Below are positions 31,848 to 43,073 of a DNA stretch of 64,000 nt, in pieces. The notes beneath the pieces are model-generated. The model saw nothing but the letters and a program-made list of their open reading frames with translations, was not told where the DNA came from and did no database searches. The position numbers and the translations under genes are program-made. The DNA is from Eunapius fragilis (Eukaryota; Porifera; Demospongiae; Spongillida; Spongillidae), in assembly GCA_963681505.1 (NCBI GenBank), contig OY811987.1:1509066-1573065 (forward strand). The letters are read 5' to 3'. Each line of letters begins with the position of its first letter. The first letter of the stretch is position 1.

Positions 31848-33665
31848 ATGGATGAGTTTATTGTGATCGGAGGAGGCCCAGTGGGGCTTCTCGCTGCTCT
31901 TCTCCTTGCAAAGGAACGCCTAGCCAAGGTTGGATTTAAACCTCAGTAGCTTGGTAGCCTCACTCGACACACAACGACTTCGTCCTTCCAGGTCACTGTA
32001 TACGAGAGAAGCAGTAGCATAGCAGACAATGTCTACGAATCCTACCCTATTGGTCTCAACCAGCGGGGGGCCAACGTCATGGACAGGGTGAATCCTGCGA
32101 TGCTCCAAAGGGTAAAGTCCCAGTGCAAGGTAGTGGAAGGCTGGCGAATCTTTGCAGGTATGTGTCGCGGGATCAACTTCGTCTTGCTATAGTTCATTTC
32201 TCTCATTCTCATTGATCTTCTCTGCCCATATATCTCTGTTCGATTTCTTTCAAACGAAGGTTCGCGGCAAGTTGCAGACTTCTCTTCGGGCAAAGTTATA
32301 GGCACCACCCGCTCCCTCGTCAACAAACTGGTAAGTAGCTACTTGCACATTGTCTGATACTCTTCAATTCGTTCCTTCCCTCACGGTCTTTCTATCTTAA
32401 AACACAACGCCCCCCCCCCCCCCCCCCACTATTCACCCCATGCATCTTTGCAGCTCCTTGAAGAAGCCCTGCTGTCTTACGCCGACACGGGTAACGGTGA
32501 CAGGGGCTCGGTGACGATAATGTGGGGCCACACCCTCAAGAGCGTGGAGCAGCGCGAGGGCGCCATCACGCGACTGGCGTTCACCGTCAGCGGGGCTACG
32601 AGAAACGACCCTTCCCACGAGATCACCGTCGACACCAACGGGACAAGGATCATTGCTGCTGATGGCGTGTGGAGCAACGTGAGGCGGTGCCTCCTGACCC
32701 TGCCGCCCCCTCCATCCGAGGGGGGAGGGGCGGGGGCGGTACCCTTCAAGGAGGACGTCTCCCCCTGGGGTGCCAAATACCGCCTCCTCTTCTCAAAGCC
32801 CGGCGCCACCGCCCCGGGCCTGGACCCCGCCTACCACTATGTTTTAAGCAGTCTGTACGCTTCCGTCGTGCAAGGGGATGTGTGGGTCATGGGCATTGGA
32901 ATCGAGCCCCATAAGGAGGAGGCTGCCGTATTGGACTCTTCAGAGGCCACCGAGGAGAACAAGGCGTTCCTCAGGGACTACGTCAGGACCAAGGCACCCC
33001 TGGCGTACCCTCTTCTCAACGACGAGGACCTCACTGCGTACTTTGCTCGCAGGAGCTTCAAGGGCGCCATCGTCAAGGTGAGTCGGCTCAACCACGGCGA
33101 GAGCGTTGTGTTGCTCGGCGACGCGGCCCACAGCGCCATGCCCCCCACGGGGGAAGGCTTCAACTGCGGGGCCGAGGACTGCGCTGTGCTCCTCGACACC
33201 CTCAACCAGGTGGGCATGGCGGGGGAACCTTTTGCAGAGTACAACAGGAGGCGGCTGGGGGACGTGCACGCCCTCCACACCCTGGCCACCTACCTCAACT
33301 ACAGCAGCTACCTCGCCCCAGCTCCCGAGAAGGCGGCCCTCATGGCTGCCGGCATTGGCGCCAGCCTCTTGAAGAGGTGCGGGGTGTACAGGACCACGTA
33401 CCGCGACTACACGTTTGGAAGGCTCTCCGACCAGCCGCTACCTTACAGCACCATCGTGTCCAAGTGGAAGTGGCAGGAGTGGACACTCCTCCCCCTGACC
33501 CGCCTCATCTTTTGGCCCATTGTCACAGTTTACATCATCCTTACCCTTCCCTTCTGGGGCTCCCGCTGGCTGATAAGGAATATTAGTGGAGGAGGAGGAG
33601 GGAGAGGAGTGGGGACTAGAGGGGGGTCTTCATCCCCTGCCACTCCCAGAGCAAAGTCTGCCTAA
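31848..33665 (+). CDS. FAD-dependent monooxygenase, kynurenine 3-monooxygenase-like
   Basis: Four exons: 31848-31928, 31992-32157, 32260-32330, 32454-33665, all GT-AG with phases 0, 1, 0, giving 509 aa (human KMO is about 486). Residues 4-15 form the FAD-binding Rossmann loop (VIGGGPVGLL). GLNQRGANVM follows, as in KMO-type enzymes. IAADGVWSNVRR is the DG motif, and GDAAHSAMPPTGEGFNCGAED is the GD/FAD motif. A hydrophobic stretch near the C-terminus (LIFWPIVTVYIILTLPFWG) fits the membrane anchor of KMO, which sits in the outer mitochondrial membrane. KMO hydroxylates L-kynurenine with NADPH and O2. The substrate here is inferred, and another flavin hydroxylase is possible. Exon 4 is strongly GC-rich compared with its surroundings. 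The tail after the anchor is Gly/Arg/Ser-rich. A poly-C tract precedes the last acceptor. Confidence 0.88.
32411..32427. repeat. Poly-C tract before the last monooxygenase exon
   Basis: A C run about 25 bases before the acceptor at 32453, acting as part of the pyrimidine tract. Confidence 0.85.
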
Positions 33666-34818
33666 TGGTTTGAGGTGTTAGTGTTGGGGAAAGTACCAGC
33701 TGGAATTATAGCAATTTATTTTGAATTTGCTGCATATTTTGTCCTATCAGTCAGATTTTCTTAATTCTCTTAACCCAGTTGTTAAGCTCGAATTCTTAGT
33801 TTGTGCATGTACAAAAAAAAAACCAATGCATGTAGATCTCTTCTAACATCATGCCTCCTCTCCCACCTCCTGCTCTTATAACCATGTTCCCCCCTGCCAA
33901 CACTCGTATTGCATCACTCTAGAGGTACAATTGTGGGGAGTCTACATCTGGAAGGTAATAACATTGGTCTTGACCACACCCCTCATGGGTCGGTGTGGAA
34001 GTATGGTATCCAGTGGTTGATGGCGGCCGGAGAGAAGTGTGGAAGTGGTGAAGGAGAGCAGAGGAGTTGTCATGGGGATGAGGAGTAGGAAAGAGTTCAA
34101 GATGGAGTGTGGGGAAATGCTGAGGGTGGTGGTTGGAGAGGTGCGGGATGTCCTTGGGGAATTCTGCCATGGGTTGGTGACCACAGAGTACCTCTTTGAT
34201 CCCAAAGAGCTGGTCATAGACCAGTGATAACTTCAACAGGGGCGGCGAAGCCCCAGCCGCATTTTTAAAACCATACCCATGTACGCATAACCATTTTACT
34301 GCCTATGATTATCACTGAACAAATTTGTTACGGAGTTACGGTTTAAACACCAGCCATTATTTTTGTTGGGGGCGGGGTTACCTTCATGCAACACACCAGT
34401 CCACTACATACATCACATCAATCCAATACACCAAGTACTCAATTGGCTTCTACAGCCACCACACGGGGTTTCTTGCATTTGTGAATAGTATCCAGCCATT
34501 CCTTTAAAGGAAGGTCTTTCCTTAAAGAAAGCATGTAGCCGATAGTAAACCAAACTCAAAATCCACACCGTATTTATTCTGAGTTTGACCATAGATAAGT
34601 AGTTTGACAATTAAAACGTAATCTCCCAAACCCTTAGATAGGGAACATTTGACAGGCAGTTTGATATGACAATGTCAAATCCCGACTACTACTACTGGAA
34701 GCGGATTACACTAAGTGATTACTTGTATATACGTACATACGGGTTCATATGCCACCTGATCATGATCAGAAAAGTCCAGAAAGCAAGAGGTAGCAGCAGG
34801 CTAGGACTCTTACACCTG
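33666..34818. other. Intergenic; one possible coding stretch
   Basis: A plus frame at 34039-34227 (KEFKMECGEMLRVVVGEVRD, ending in TGA) looks somewhat protein-like but has no known family and no clear splice partner. An antisense frame is open over the same bases. Otherwise nothing was recognised. Confidence 0.3.
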
Positions 34819-34842
34819 GGGGGGGGGGGGGGGGGGGGGGGG
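34819..34842. repeat. Poly-G run, about 24 bases
   Basis: A pure G run, one of several long G/C homopolymers in the window. Confidence 0.9.
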
Positions 34843-35049
34843 GCCTTCTAACTAAAAGAGCATGATGGAGAGGGAGGTGCGGTATAACTATTAGACACGT
34901 GATGTAAGTGGGGAACTTAACTGTACAAGTCAAATGCATTGTCCAGAGGGCTTTACAACAAAGTTAACACCGCTAAGTGTCACTGTCATGGCATCGATTT
35001 AAAAGTTTTTTGCAGCATCTTCTGTTTTGTAAGTTTTACATCCACTTGC

Positions 35050-35322
35050 AGTTACAGTTTAGTACCCAGCCCCACCATGATGTAAACCAGTTACAGTTTA
35101 GTACCCAGCCCCACCATGATGTAAACCAGTTACAGTTGAGTACCCAGCCCCACCATGATGTAAACCAGTTACAGTTGAGTACCCAGCCCCACCATGATGT
35201 AAACCAGTTACAGTTTAGTACCCAGCCCCACCATGATGTAAACCAGTTACAGTTGAGTACCCAGCCCCACCATGATGTAAACCAGTTACAGTTTAGTACC
35301 CAGCCCCACCATGATGTAAACG
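35050..35322. repeat. 39-bp minisatellite, 7 copies
   Basis: The unit starts CAGTTACAGTTTAGTACCCA and ends CACCATGATGTAAAC. It is open in one plus frame because 39 is divisible by 3, which is not evidence for a gene. Confidence 0.95.
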
Positions 35323-36380
35323 ACTGACTAGCCGTTTATGTTGGCTTGTACCAATCATGCTGTACTAGCTTACAACCAGCCAGATCACATCAGGCTGATA
35401 CAATTATGTTAGGAGTTAATGCTATTCCCTGCATGTGATACGCAACATGCATGTGAAAAACATCAGTTGATCAGTGTTCAACAGTACAGGTCTATGTTTA
35501 ACATCATATGCCATCTTGTACTACATAAAATATCCATGTGTGTACAAACACACTTGCAAGCATAATCACATTACAAAACAGCCACACTACTACAAACAAA
35601 GCCACACCTACTTCCTGTACACTACCTATGTACTGCCTTTACATCATACAGCACATGTGTGTTATGCCATGTCACTTTTTACATTATCTTAAAAGCTTTT
35701 GTTCTAATGGCTCAGCTAATGCAACTTCACCAACTGTTGGTGTCTTCAGAGCACCTATCATTGTTAGCCATGTGTATGGACTACGTGTAGCACCAGTAGT
35801 GGCTTGGTCCCTTCATGTTCTGAACATCTCTTCAAATGAATCAAGGCAGGCCGATGGCTTGCTTGCATGGTTCCTTTGGACACTGTCCAGAGTGCCTTGT
35901 GATAAGCTTAGCTGAATACCAACTGTTCACCATTTGGGAGGAATAACAGCTGCAACCTCATTCATCAGATCCTTCAGACTTGGAGTGTCCTGTATACCTA
36001 CACATAAAAAAATTGCAAGAGCTATTAGGTTCAATTACGCCATTCAATACACACTAACATATCGGATATAGCACATTCACCATTGGACCTTGCCCCTCCT
36101 TTCACACCAGCAAATTTTTTTTTAAAGTTAATAATTGCTCATGTACTTGAGGAACTAATCATTAATAAATTGTAAACTAATCATTAATAAATAAATGGTA
36201 GTCTGTAGAGAGAAACATCAGTAGGCGCAAATTGAGAAAATTATAAGGGAAATGCAGCTAAATTATGGTGCTTACCCTACCTCGATTTAATTCTTGTCCC
36301 CTTGTGTCAACAGAGACACCTGATGAGAGAAGCAATAATATGATATTAACGACATGCCACACCATAAGTTATATCACACT
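35323..36380. other. Spacer, no gene recognised
   Basis: A plus frame at 35538-35915 has no recognisable domain. Nothing else is seen. Confidence 0.35.
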
Positions 36381-36383
36381 TTT

Positions 36384-36399
36384 CACACACACACACACA

Positions 36400-36498
<99 letters not shown>
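36384..36498. repeat. (CA)n microsatellite with CG interruption
   Basis: A long CA run with a CGCGCGCG interruption near 36451. Confidence 0.95.
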
Positions 36499-36894
36499 AG
36501 GGCCTTAGCAAAATAATAATAATAACCACATTTGCAGTAGCATGGTGTAATGTTTTCAGCCAAACAGATAATCTGAGATTATTTTACCACCATTGTTAGT
36601 TAAGGCTAAAACTGGCCCAGCCATGGAATGACTGGATGCTACGGCCCTGCTTGCTGAAGTGTGCGATAAACCGACTGGATTGATACCTGCATGCACACAT
36701 TCACCGTGCTCCCCCACCCATCCCACATGATGGTTGATCAGTGATACACAGTTGCCTTAGCAACGAAAAAATTCCCTCCACTAACGTTTTCCTCATTTTC
36801 CTCAAAGAAACCCTGTGTGTGGGACTGTGTGCTGGTGGTAGTGTTCACTGTTATGTTCATTGTTTTAGTGTGTGTGCTTATGTGTAGAGCTATT

Positions 36895-36941
<47 letters not shown>

Positions 36942-36950
36942 GCGTGTGTA
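36895..36950. repeat. (GT)n microsatellite
   Basis: About 25 GT dinucleotides. The region up to 37465 is GT-rich, without a recognised gene. Confidence 0.95.
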
Positions 36951-37467
36951 AATTAAACTTATGTTAGTGTTGTACTAGATGTGTAGGTAAATGTTAAAAT
37001 TGCATGAAACTTTTATACCAAGCAAGACAATTCTGTGCATCTGTTGTGTGTCACTTGTTATCTCTTCATTGTGGGCAAAAATATGGGAGGGGGCGGGGAA
37101 TTCCCATGCTGGTGTGTAGAGCCATTGGGAATGTACACACTGTTGCTAGTGTGCAGTTGGTGGAAAGTACAAGTTGGGTGTGTATGCTAATGGGAGGTCA
37201 TATAGTTGTGTGTGCTGGGAGTGTGCGTGCACTCATGTTGGGGGTGAAAAGTGTTATTTGGTGTTTTGGGTGAGTACTATAGAATTGTGAGTGCAACTGT
37301 GTGTTTTGTGAATTGGAGTGCACACTTGTTATCTGCGGGTTATGTGTGTGATGGTGAGTACAATACTGTACAGGTAAACATTGACTCGCCTATATGCTTG
37401 ATCACATGGTGGCCATGTTGCCCGAGGTTTGCTTCATACTAGCTGATGTTTCCCAGGTGTGATGAAG

Positions 37468-37785
37468 CCAGTATGCTAAAACACAAGCACATGGTAGATG
37501 TAAAGAGGATATAGCACACTAGTGGAATACATGTAATTTATACAACCCAAGAAGCCACAAGACAGAAGCAAAAGGATATTCAGGCATTAAATAATGCTTA
37601 TTGTAGTTATTGAAGCTAACAACAGGGTTGAAATTATAATTACCTGCGATTATTATTATTGAAATTTTTGTCTTGATTTTTGTATAACGTTGCTTAATTA
37701 TAACACTACAATTTGAATTCAGATCAATTTCTAGTATTCTTATTTAGAATTCAACCACCAACGTATGGGCCATTTCCCCATATGA
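37468..37785. repeat. Dispersed repeat, copy 1
   Basis: Begins CCAGTATGCTAAAACACAAG and ends CCATTTCCCCATATG. It matches 39199-39750 in order and orientation with scattered differences. It contains the shared phrase TTTTTGTCTTGATTTTTGTA. Confidence 0.8.
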
Positions 37786-37958
37786 GGTTTTCAAAAGTGC
37801 CCGATGTTGCTAGTCACGAGTAAATATAGTCCGCGACACCATTGAGGAAGTAAAAAATTATGCACTCTTTTTTTTAAATAAAAGGGTCTAAATAATAGGT
37901 CAGACATATTATTTTCCGCAGACCATCTCGTATTATTAAAAATTCAGTGAGTTGAATA

Positions 37959-38213
37959 CTAATGAGCGAAACTATAATTGATGATAATTAACAAGTAGCG
38001 CGTGTGGTCACTAATGAAATTCACATGAAAACGCTTCGAAACGTTTACGAATAAGTGTGACATTTCGTCCGTATCTGACTCGCTGTCCACGTCATCAGAA
38101 GAACTGCTGCTTTCATAATGGGAAGGGTCCTCTTGGTCTTCAACATTCTCCACATCTGAATCACTTATGTCTGATGCTTTATCGTCTTCACTGTTGCGGC
38201 CCTTATCTAACAC
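37959..38213 (-). CDS. Possible exon of an acidic protein
   Basis: An 84-codon minus frame. Its first 50 residues are Asp/Glu/Ser-rich (DISDSDVENVEDQEDP, SSSSSDDVDSESDTDE). An acceptor-like GCTTAG lies just upstream. Acidic regions like this occur at the N-termini of some transposases and nuclear proteins. There is no catalytic domain nearby. Confidence 0.3.
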   Translation of the reverse strand: MLDKGRNSEDDKASDISDSDVENVEDQEDPSHYESSSSSDDVDSESDTDEMSHLFVNVSKRFHVNFISDHTRYLLIIINYSFAH

Positions 38214-38928
38214 TAAGCAAACTATGGTTCTGGACAGTTATTTTAACGAGAACTGTTTGTTTGTAATGAGGCTAAAAAATAAAGAATGTATTCTTGAAAA
38301 TCGAACAGACAGTGTAAAAGCAGAAGACGAGATATTGTATATTTAGAGGTATCAATACATGTAGAATCAAAATATGATTCTTTATTTTGGATGTGGTACA
38401 AAATAATGGTCGAATTGAATAGAAGTATTTTAAAAGTACCCCCAGTTAACTTAAATTTTTTGACTAATTGTTAAGTTGCACAAGGTTCATTTTTATAGCA
38501 ACATAGCTGGTAGATTTCTACACATTGTAATATTGTGGGCATGAATTTAATATTATTTATTAAGAAGCCATTAACGTATACTTCCTCGATGGTGTCGTGA
38601 ACTTTAGTCAGTTGAAATTTCTGGTGCCACTTTCTCTGGTAGGCACCTAGAGAGATAATGACGCGTCATAGAACTCGATTTTCGTGTCTTAAATACATCA
38701 GAAAGTTTATGTGTGCGTTCAATATTAAGACAGTACACATCAGAGCAACCAGCTTGCCATAGAACATTTGAAGCTCCCTTGTGATTTCAATTCAGAGAGT
38801 AGGTGGGGTTCACTAATTAATTACCCTGAAGCCATGCAATGATGTGTAAGTGCAAACCCACAATTACTTTAATCAATTCAAGGTATATAAAGTGGTTAGG
38901 GTATAAGCATAAGTGCGGGGTAGATATA

Positions 38929-39111
38929 CAACCAATTCTTATCCCGCCCGTAACGTGAGCGGAACCCGTAATACGGGACCGTGATAGCCCTGTTAAATGA
39001 ATAACATATCATTATTCATTTACTTGCACTGTTACGGGCCCGTATACGCTAGCTAACTTTACGCCAAAGTTGGGTACCGCTCACGTTACGGCGATTCAAG
39101 AATTGGTTGTG
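38929..39111. mobile_element. MITE-like element with about 35-bp imperfect inverted repeats
   Basis: Left end CAACCAATTCTTATC with GTAACGTGAGCGG inside, mirrored at the right end (CCGCTCACGTTAC, then AAGAATTGGTTG). The flanks read TATA on the left and GTATA on the right, a possible TA-type target duplication. About 183 bases and no coding capacity. Confidence 0.75.
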
Positions 39112-39198
39112 TATAGATAGGGGGTAGGATAGGATAGGGAGTGGGGTAGATAGGGGTAGACACCCCCCCCCCCCTCAAAATTCCTGCATCCACCCCTA

Positions 39199-39750
39199 GC
39201 CAGTATGCTAAAACACAAGCACCATACAGTAGAGAGCGTAGCATACTAGTGGCATACACGTGTCAAACTGACAAGACAGAAGCAAACGCATTTTAAGAAT
39301 AATCACTTTCATGTATAAGCACGGATCACCCATATTAGGCCTATACGTCAGAAAATATGTGCATGCACATCCGCCACTACAGTAACAATATGCCATTCTG
39401 CACTTAGCAACTTGGCTATAATCCAAAATTGTGCATAACTCACCTTACAAAAATTTATGTGGTTGGTTATCTATGTGCTAATTGATGCACATCCATCCCT
39501 TGTCGGATGGGGTGGGGCTGGTAACACGTAACAAATGGAAAGTACTTTATTAATGAATTGCTGCTTATTGTAGTTAAGCTAGCTAAGTGTTGAATATTAT
39601 ACTTAACTGCGATAATAATTACATTTTTGTCTTGATTTTTGTATAACTTTGCTTAATTATAACACAGAGAAATACTTCAGACCAATCTTTAGTATTTTTG
39701 AGTTCATTTAGAATTCAATTTGACCGATGAATGGGCCATTTCTCCATATG
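39199..39750. repeat. Dispersed repeat, copy 2 with extra block
   Basis: Same ends as the copy at 37468-37785 but about 230 bases longer, because of an extra block at roughly 39290-39555 (or a deletion from copy 1). Confidence 0.75.
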
Positions 39751-40188
39751 CATAGGTACATCACCGTACATGCATTAACTGACTTGTGCAATTAATTTAG
39801 TAAATGCTCATTTTTAGTACAAAACCCTTGACTTGAACGACAGCCATCACAACACGTGTGTTTCCCACAGCGCCACCACATTTATGTGATCACCAACAAA
39901 ACCAAGCACATGCACCAAGCTTCAAACAGCCATATAGCTATCCGGTTCACTCACCCACCAGAATACTTTTTTGTCTGTAATTATGCACTAGCAGTATAAT
40001 GAATACTCTTTTACATGTATGTCATAGGGATTTGTGAAACACTGAAGGAGCCAACATAGGTGAGGGATAACCAAAAGCATGCTCTTTCATCCCACTAGGA
40101 AAGTTCACAAAGTTTGAAACCACCTTTGCCCCCAAAACGGATGAAATTACTAAGAAGGAGGCGCGTAGGGAGCTATTTAAAAGTGGGG

Positions 40189-40206
40189 GGGGGGGGAGGG
40201 GGGGAG
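40189..40206. repeat. Poly-G run
   Basis: G run with one A. The surrounding sequence shows no gene. Confidence 0.8.
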
Positions 40207-40413
40207 CAAATAAATATGAACCCATATAATGCACTTGCTGTCACGTGTCGAACGGAAACGATACGATAACGAATATGTGCGCGCGCAGGTGTTTGAAGTG
40301 CACATGTACTATGTAATTTATTTAATTACATGTACAGCACATGCATATGTTGGGGTTATATACGCATGCATACATAGTGATATATGTACTACAACTTAAA
40401 GGTAGTACTGTAT

Positions 40414-40416
<3 letters not shown>

Positions 40417-40449
<33 letters not shown>
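40417..40449. repeat. Poly-C run, about 33 bases
   Basis: The longest homopolymer in the window. It is followed by a GGGGCAATTGCCCCC palindrome, as in the foldback repeat ends. Confidence 0.9.
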
Positions 40450-40621
40450 AGCAAAAGTGAGGGGCAATTGCCCCCGCTGGCCCCCCGTGCTTCCTCTTCG
40501 TATAGGCATTTTTGATCATGATGCAATTGGGCTTATTGGTGGGCATATGATTTGATAGATTGCTTAGCAGGAAGAAAATTTGTGAGGCAATCAGACAAAT
40601 CTTGTGAAGGACAAAGGTCAA

Positions 40622-41460
40622 AAGTAGCTCTTGTTATGGCACATATGTACATGTATTTGTCAATGTTCACGCCATGAAGGAGGCAAACTCATGGCCACGA
40701 TCTTGGACCAAGATACTCCACACGGCCATCTTGACTTTGCCATGATCTTGGCGAAGGATTTTTGGTGGGTTTGTACCTGAAAGCAATGTTTTTTTCCGGG
40801 AGCTAGCGGTGGAGTGCGTAAAGGTGCTAATGACTATTTCTCAGAAAAGTTTACTTGTCCGTGGTAGTACGTAATTACAAATCACTGGTGTTTGCGGCCC
40901 AATGTTTTGTGGACACTAGATTCGTTTTCCGAAAAATTGAAACGATTATGTCATGCCCTTAACAACGACCTTGACCTTTGGAACGTGAGCTCACTCAAAA
41001 ACACCGATGGACTAATCGCCATATTAACACGGTACAAGGAAAGCATAGATTGAATACCTTGTCTTCTATCTATGAGGAAAGGAACACCTTTTTTCTATTT
41101 GTGTCGCAAACCACGAGGCGTAGACAACTTGCTATAGCAAGCTACGGAGCCTGAAAGCGGGTTAGTCTTTGCGTACCTCTTCGATACAGAAGCGATTCTC
41201 CACGCCTGCGACAATAGGAAATCAGAAATAAAGGTTGGTTCGTAAAGGGAACTAAAGGTACTAATAGATATTTGCAATGGTTTGTAGCCACAGTTTTTTT
41301 TCTGACGGCGAACAAATGTACTAAAAGTTAGCAAGAAATACCGGGAGTATCGTTACTAGTAGGTCCTAATGTGGGATTGGTGGCGCGTTATGTAGAGCAA
41401 TGAACAGCTGTTGTTCTTTCATAGTTCAGAGCAACTGTTGGCTTACTACCATCTCATCTT
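40622..41460. other. Spacer, no gene recognised
   Basis: No long frame with a known domain on either strand. Confidence 0.35.
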
Positions 41461-41461
41461 G

Positions 41462-41635
41462 GCCACCAGTACCAGCCTCATCTCAGGCACCATACCAGTC
41501 TTATCTCAGCCACCAGTACCAGCCTCATCTCAGCCACCTGTATCAGCCTCATCTCAGCCACCAGTACCAGCCTCATCTCAGCCACCAGTACCAGTCTCAT
41601 CTCAGCCACCTGTACCCCTCATCTCAGCTATCAAT
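41462..41635. repeat. 24-bp minisatellite, about 7 copies
   Basis: The unit is CCACCAGTACCAGCCTCATC plus TCAG, with diverged outer copies. It is open in two plus frames because 24 is divisible by 3. Confidence 0.9.
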
Positions 41636-41639
41636 ACCA

Positions 41640-42544
41640 CCCTCATAACTTGTTTGCATTGATAACAGAATTTGAGTGCATGGGTGGATGTTGTTAATGG
41701 AATTATTAATACCAAGTGTAAATCTGCTGCAAACTCTGTGCATTGATTGAACTCTTTGGTTTCTTATCAGGTGCCACAAGCAAGCGACCATACACCCTGC
41801 ATCGCTCCTGACCTTTGTTAATGTAGTGATGCTCCATTCAAACCGCACCGATTATTCCAAAAATGCACACGCCGCGTAGGTTGGTAAAACAAAACTGTGG
41901 CTTGTTCTAATTGTTATAAATATGCTTCTTGATCTGTCTTGTTAATGTCATAACTTGCTGACCTAAATTCTATTGTCGCTGTCTTTGCTACACACGATCA
42001 AAGTACCCCCTCTCAGTTACCGCCTCCATCACATGGTCGTATAAAAACGATGCGCAACGATTCGAGTAATATTGTAGGTAGTGCGCGTTGGAGATTTTCC
42101 TTAGTGCGATGATAGGAAGTACGAAATATCAAATCATCTCAAAGCTATGACTTGAAAAAAGCACGAAATGTGGGTCACAAAAAGTACGATTTATAATGAG
42201 CTCTAAAAGTAAATAATTTTACACTATATATATTCAAAAGTATACCGTATTAGCCAACTATCTGAATTGTGTCCAGCCGCAAACAGCAGTGAAACACGCA
42301 ACCGCCGCTATTGAATGATTCCCCCTAATATTATCTCCTGTTTGAAATCATTCCCACCAGCGCCGGGGTCTGGAGGGGGCGTAGTTTTGTGGCATATTTT
42401 GATTGAATTAAGCGATATTATTGTGTCCAGCTAAAATCTGATATCCATCGATAAAAGACAGTAGAGACATGATTAAAATACGAAGAACGAAGTCATGCTA
42501 TGTGGATGAATACTGGGGTACACAATAATGTCAGTTCACAGGTA
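41640..42544. other. Intergenic, no gene recognised
   Basis: It lies 3' of the small membrane-protein gene on the minus strand. No polyadenylation signal was assigned. Confidence 0.35.
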
Positions 42545-42965
42545 CTAACACCCGTGTAAGATGCAGCAACATATCCAGACGAAGATCCACCAAGGACAGA
42601 AGAACGTGATGATGCAGTGTAGTACATGGTTGGGCTTATCGTCATGCACCACAACGGTGCTGGTCTGCACAGAAGGCTGCTGGGCAACGACGACAACATT
42701 CGTAGAAGACTGCTGCTGGGGGTAAGTCGGAGGCGGGTAGCCCTGGGGAGGGTAACCTTGCGGCGGGTACCCTTGTGGCGGCGGCGGGTAACCTTGGGGC
42801 GGGTATCCTTGCGGCGGATAGGGTTGACCCGGGTAGCCTATATGGGCGATTTCGATTTTCAGCCATCATACAAAATATCCGCTACCGCTACTACTTAGTA
42901 AACGTACCGGGTGGGGGTGCCTGTTCCGCTGGGTACGAAGGATTGTACGGTAACTGCTCCGACAT
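42545..42965 (-). CDS. Small Pro/Gly/Tyr-rich single-pass membrane protein (copy B)
   Basis: A two-exon gene on the minus strand: 42965-42908 and 42837-42545, phase 1, 116 aa. The donor is GTACGT and the acceptor ATATAG. It starts MSEQLPYNPSYP, followed by five or six PPQGYP-type repeats, an NVVVVAQQ and TVVV stretch, and a Cys/Trp-rich hydrophobic end (NHVLHCIITFFCPWWIFVW) with C-terminal HGC. The end, the Val-rich stretch, the YNPxY start and the intron position and phase match copy A at 19455. The PPQGYP repeats recall the GYPPQ tails of annexin-like and rhodopsin-tail proteins. The ATG lies only 108 bases from the SNW1 stop on the same strand, so its promoter lies in the SNW1 3' region. 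Function unknown. Confidence 0.85.
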
Positions 42966-43007
42966 GTCACCCTCTCTCCGCAAAAATGTAATAACCGGAG
43001 CGCTAAT

Positions 43008-43017
43008 GCGCATGCGC
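43008..43017 (-). promoter_or_regulatory. NRF1-like GCGCATGCGC motif before copy B
   Basis: Lies 42 bases before the copy B start codon and just past the SNW1 polyadenylation signal. The same motif precedes copy A by 36 bases. Confidence 0.45.
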
Positions 43018-43035
43018 GTAACACAAATTATATGG

Positions 43036-43041
43036 TTTATT
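43036..43041 (-). terminator. AATAAA polyadenylation signal of SNW1
   Basis: Canonical AATAAA on the minus strand, about 32 bases after the SNW1 stop at 43074. Confidence 0.65.
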
Positions 43042-43073
43042 GTTCAGAAATATAGTGACAATTACAGGACAGG

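Noticed and set aside
32477..33372. Several antisense and shifted frames over the monooxygenase
   Set aside because: They result from high GC in the exon. The plus frame has all FAD motifs and correct splice phases.
36265..36599. His/Thr-rich frames
   Set aside because: CA-repeat translation.
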